A stretch of 58,408 nt of DNA from Thauera carbonicopians. Its GTDB lineage: Bacteria > Pseudomonadota > Gammaproteobacteria > Burkholderiales > Rhodocyclaceae. The stretch covers positions 1 to 58,408 of the forward strand of contig NZ_JANUXN010000021.1 in the NCBI RefSeq assembly GCF_025699485.1. The letters run 5' to 3'. Both the position numbers and the translations under genes were made by a program. Shown one piece after another: positions 58,273 to 58,408 of the stretch (positions are counted from its first letter, which is position 1; every line of letters starts with the position of its first letter). The notes under the pieces are model-generated. The model was given only the letters and a program-made list of their open reading frames with translations, made no database searches and was not told the origin of the DNA.

Positions 58273-58296
58273 AGTATTCGTACCTGTACGAATACT
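58273..58296. repeat. 24-bp palindrome, site 3 (beside recombinase)
   Basis: Identical over 24 bp to 33104-33127 (arms AGTATTCGTAC / GTACGAATACT around CT). Distance to the recombinase stop is 28 bp, as expected for an attachment or resolution site. No gene is seen from here to the window end. Confidence 0.6.
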
Positions 58297-58408
58297 TTTC
58301 AACTTCCATTCGGGAGAGCCGGCCCTGACCCCTGGGCGCTGCCCGCTGCGCGGTCACCGGACGCCCGCGCGCCCTTCGGGCGCTTTCCGCAGCTCGCCTA
58401 TTCGGCTC

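Overview
The window looks like about 58 kb of a conjugative, broad-host-range-type plasmid from a metal-exposed betaproteobacterium, probably Burkholderiales. This is inferred from high-GC coding bias, a Cupriavidus-like czc operon, an IS1071 element, a DUF4148 gene and an R388(IncW)/MOBF-type transfer backbone. No rRNA, tRNA or CRISPR array was seen.

Backbone. 1-3.7 kb carries a DUF3560 gene, small unknown genes and an orphan-looking adenine methyltransferase. 3.8-5.5 kb (minus strand) is an stbABC-like stability operon. 5.5-6.25 kb is a non-coding block of strong hairpins containing an R388-like oriT/nic site. Next come trwA-, trwB- and trwC-like genes (6.4-11.3 kb). An unusual regulatory island follows (11.35-14.4 kb): a pterin-binding-like periplasmic protein, a hybrid histidine kinase and a convergent HTH-receiver regulator. 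A complete virB1-virB11 operon with an Eex-like lipoprotein runs from 14.5 to 25.0 kb. A second backbone block (31-39.5 kb) holds a TrbM/KikA-like gene, a TrfB-like regulator with small unknown genes, parA-parB-korA-like-repA, an iteron origin with two perfect DnaA boxes, a lipoprotein with VirB9-like and OmpA-like parts, and an H-NS-like gene.

Cargo. Module one (25.7-30.95 kb) has a DUF4148 protein, a CzcR/CzcS-like two-component system, a CadA-type P-type ATPase and its divergent MerR-family regulator. Module two (39.6-46.75 kb) is czcICBA plus a small periplasmic protein. It is followed by a right-truncated IS66 element and a full-length IS1071 interrupted by an IS3-family element. After these come a vapBC operon with an extra upstream gene, a small gene and a tyrosine recombinase with an N-terminal DUF3701-like region.

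How it fits together. Replication (RepA/iterons), two partition-type systems (StbABC, ParAB) and two TrfB/KorA-like regulators maintain the plasmid and probably coordinate its expression. TrwABC and VirB1-11 would mediate transfer. The metal modules would export divalent cations from cytoplasm to periplasm (CadA) and from periplasm outward (CzcCBA). Several repeated DNA words cross these modules: a 15-bp TTTCTC-N3-GAGAAA palindrome (five copies), a 24-bp palindrome (two exact copies, one variant), a TGTATCGTTGAACAA promoter word, GGTGTA-type elements and a ~210-bp intergenic repeat (three copies). They suggest plasmid-wide regulons or recombination sites and are the main things worth pursuing, along with the signalling island inside the transfer region.
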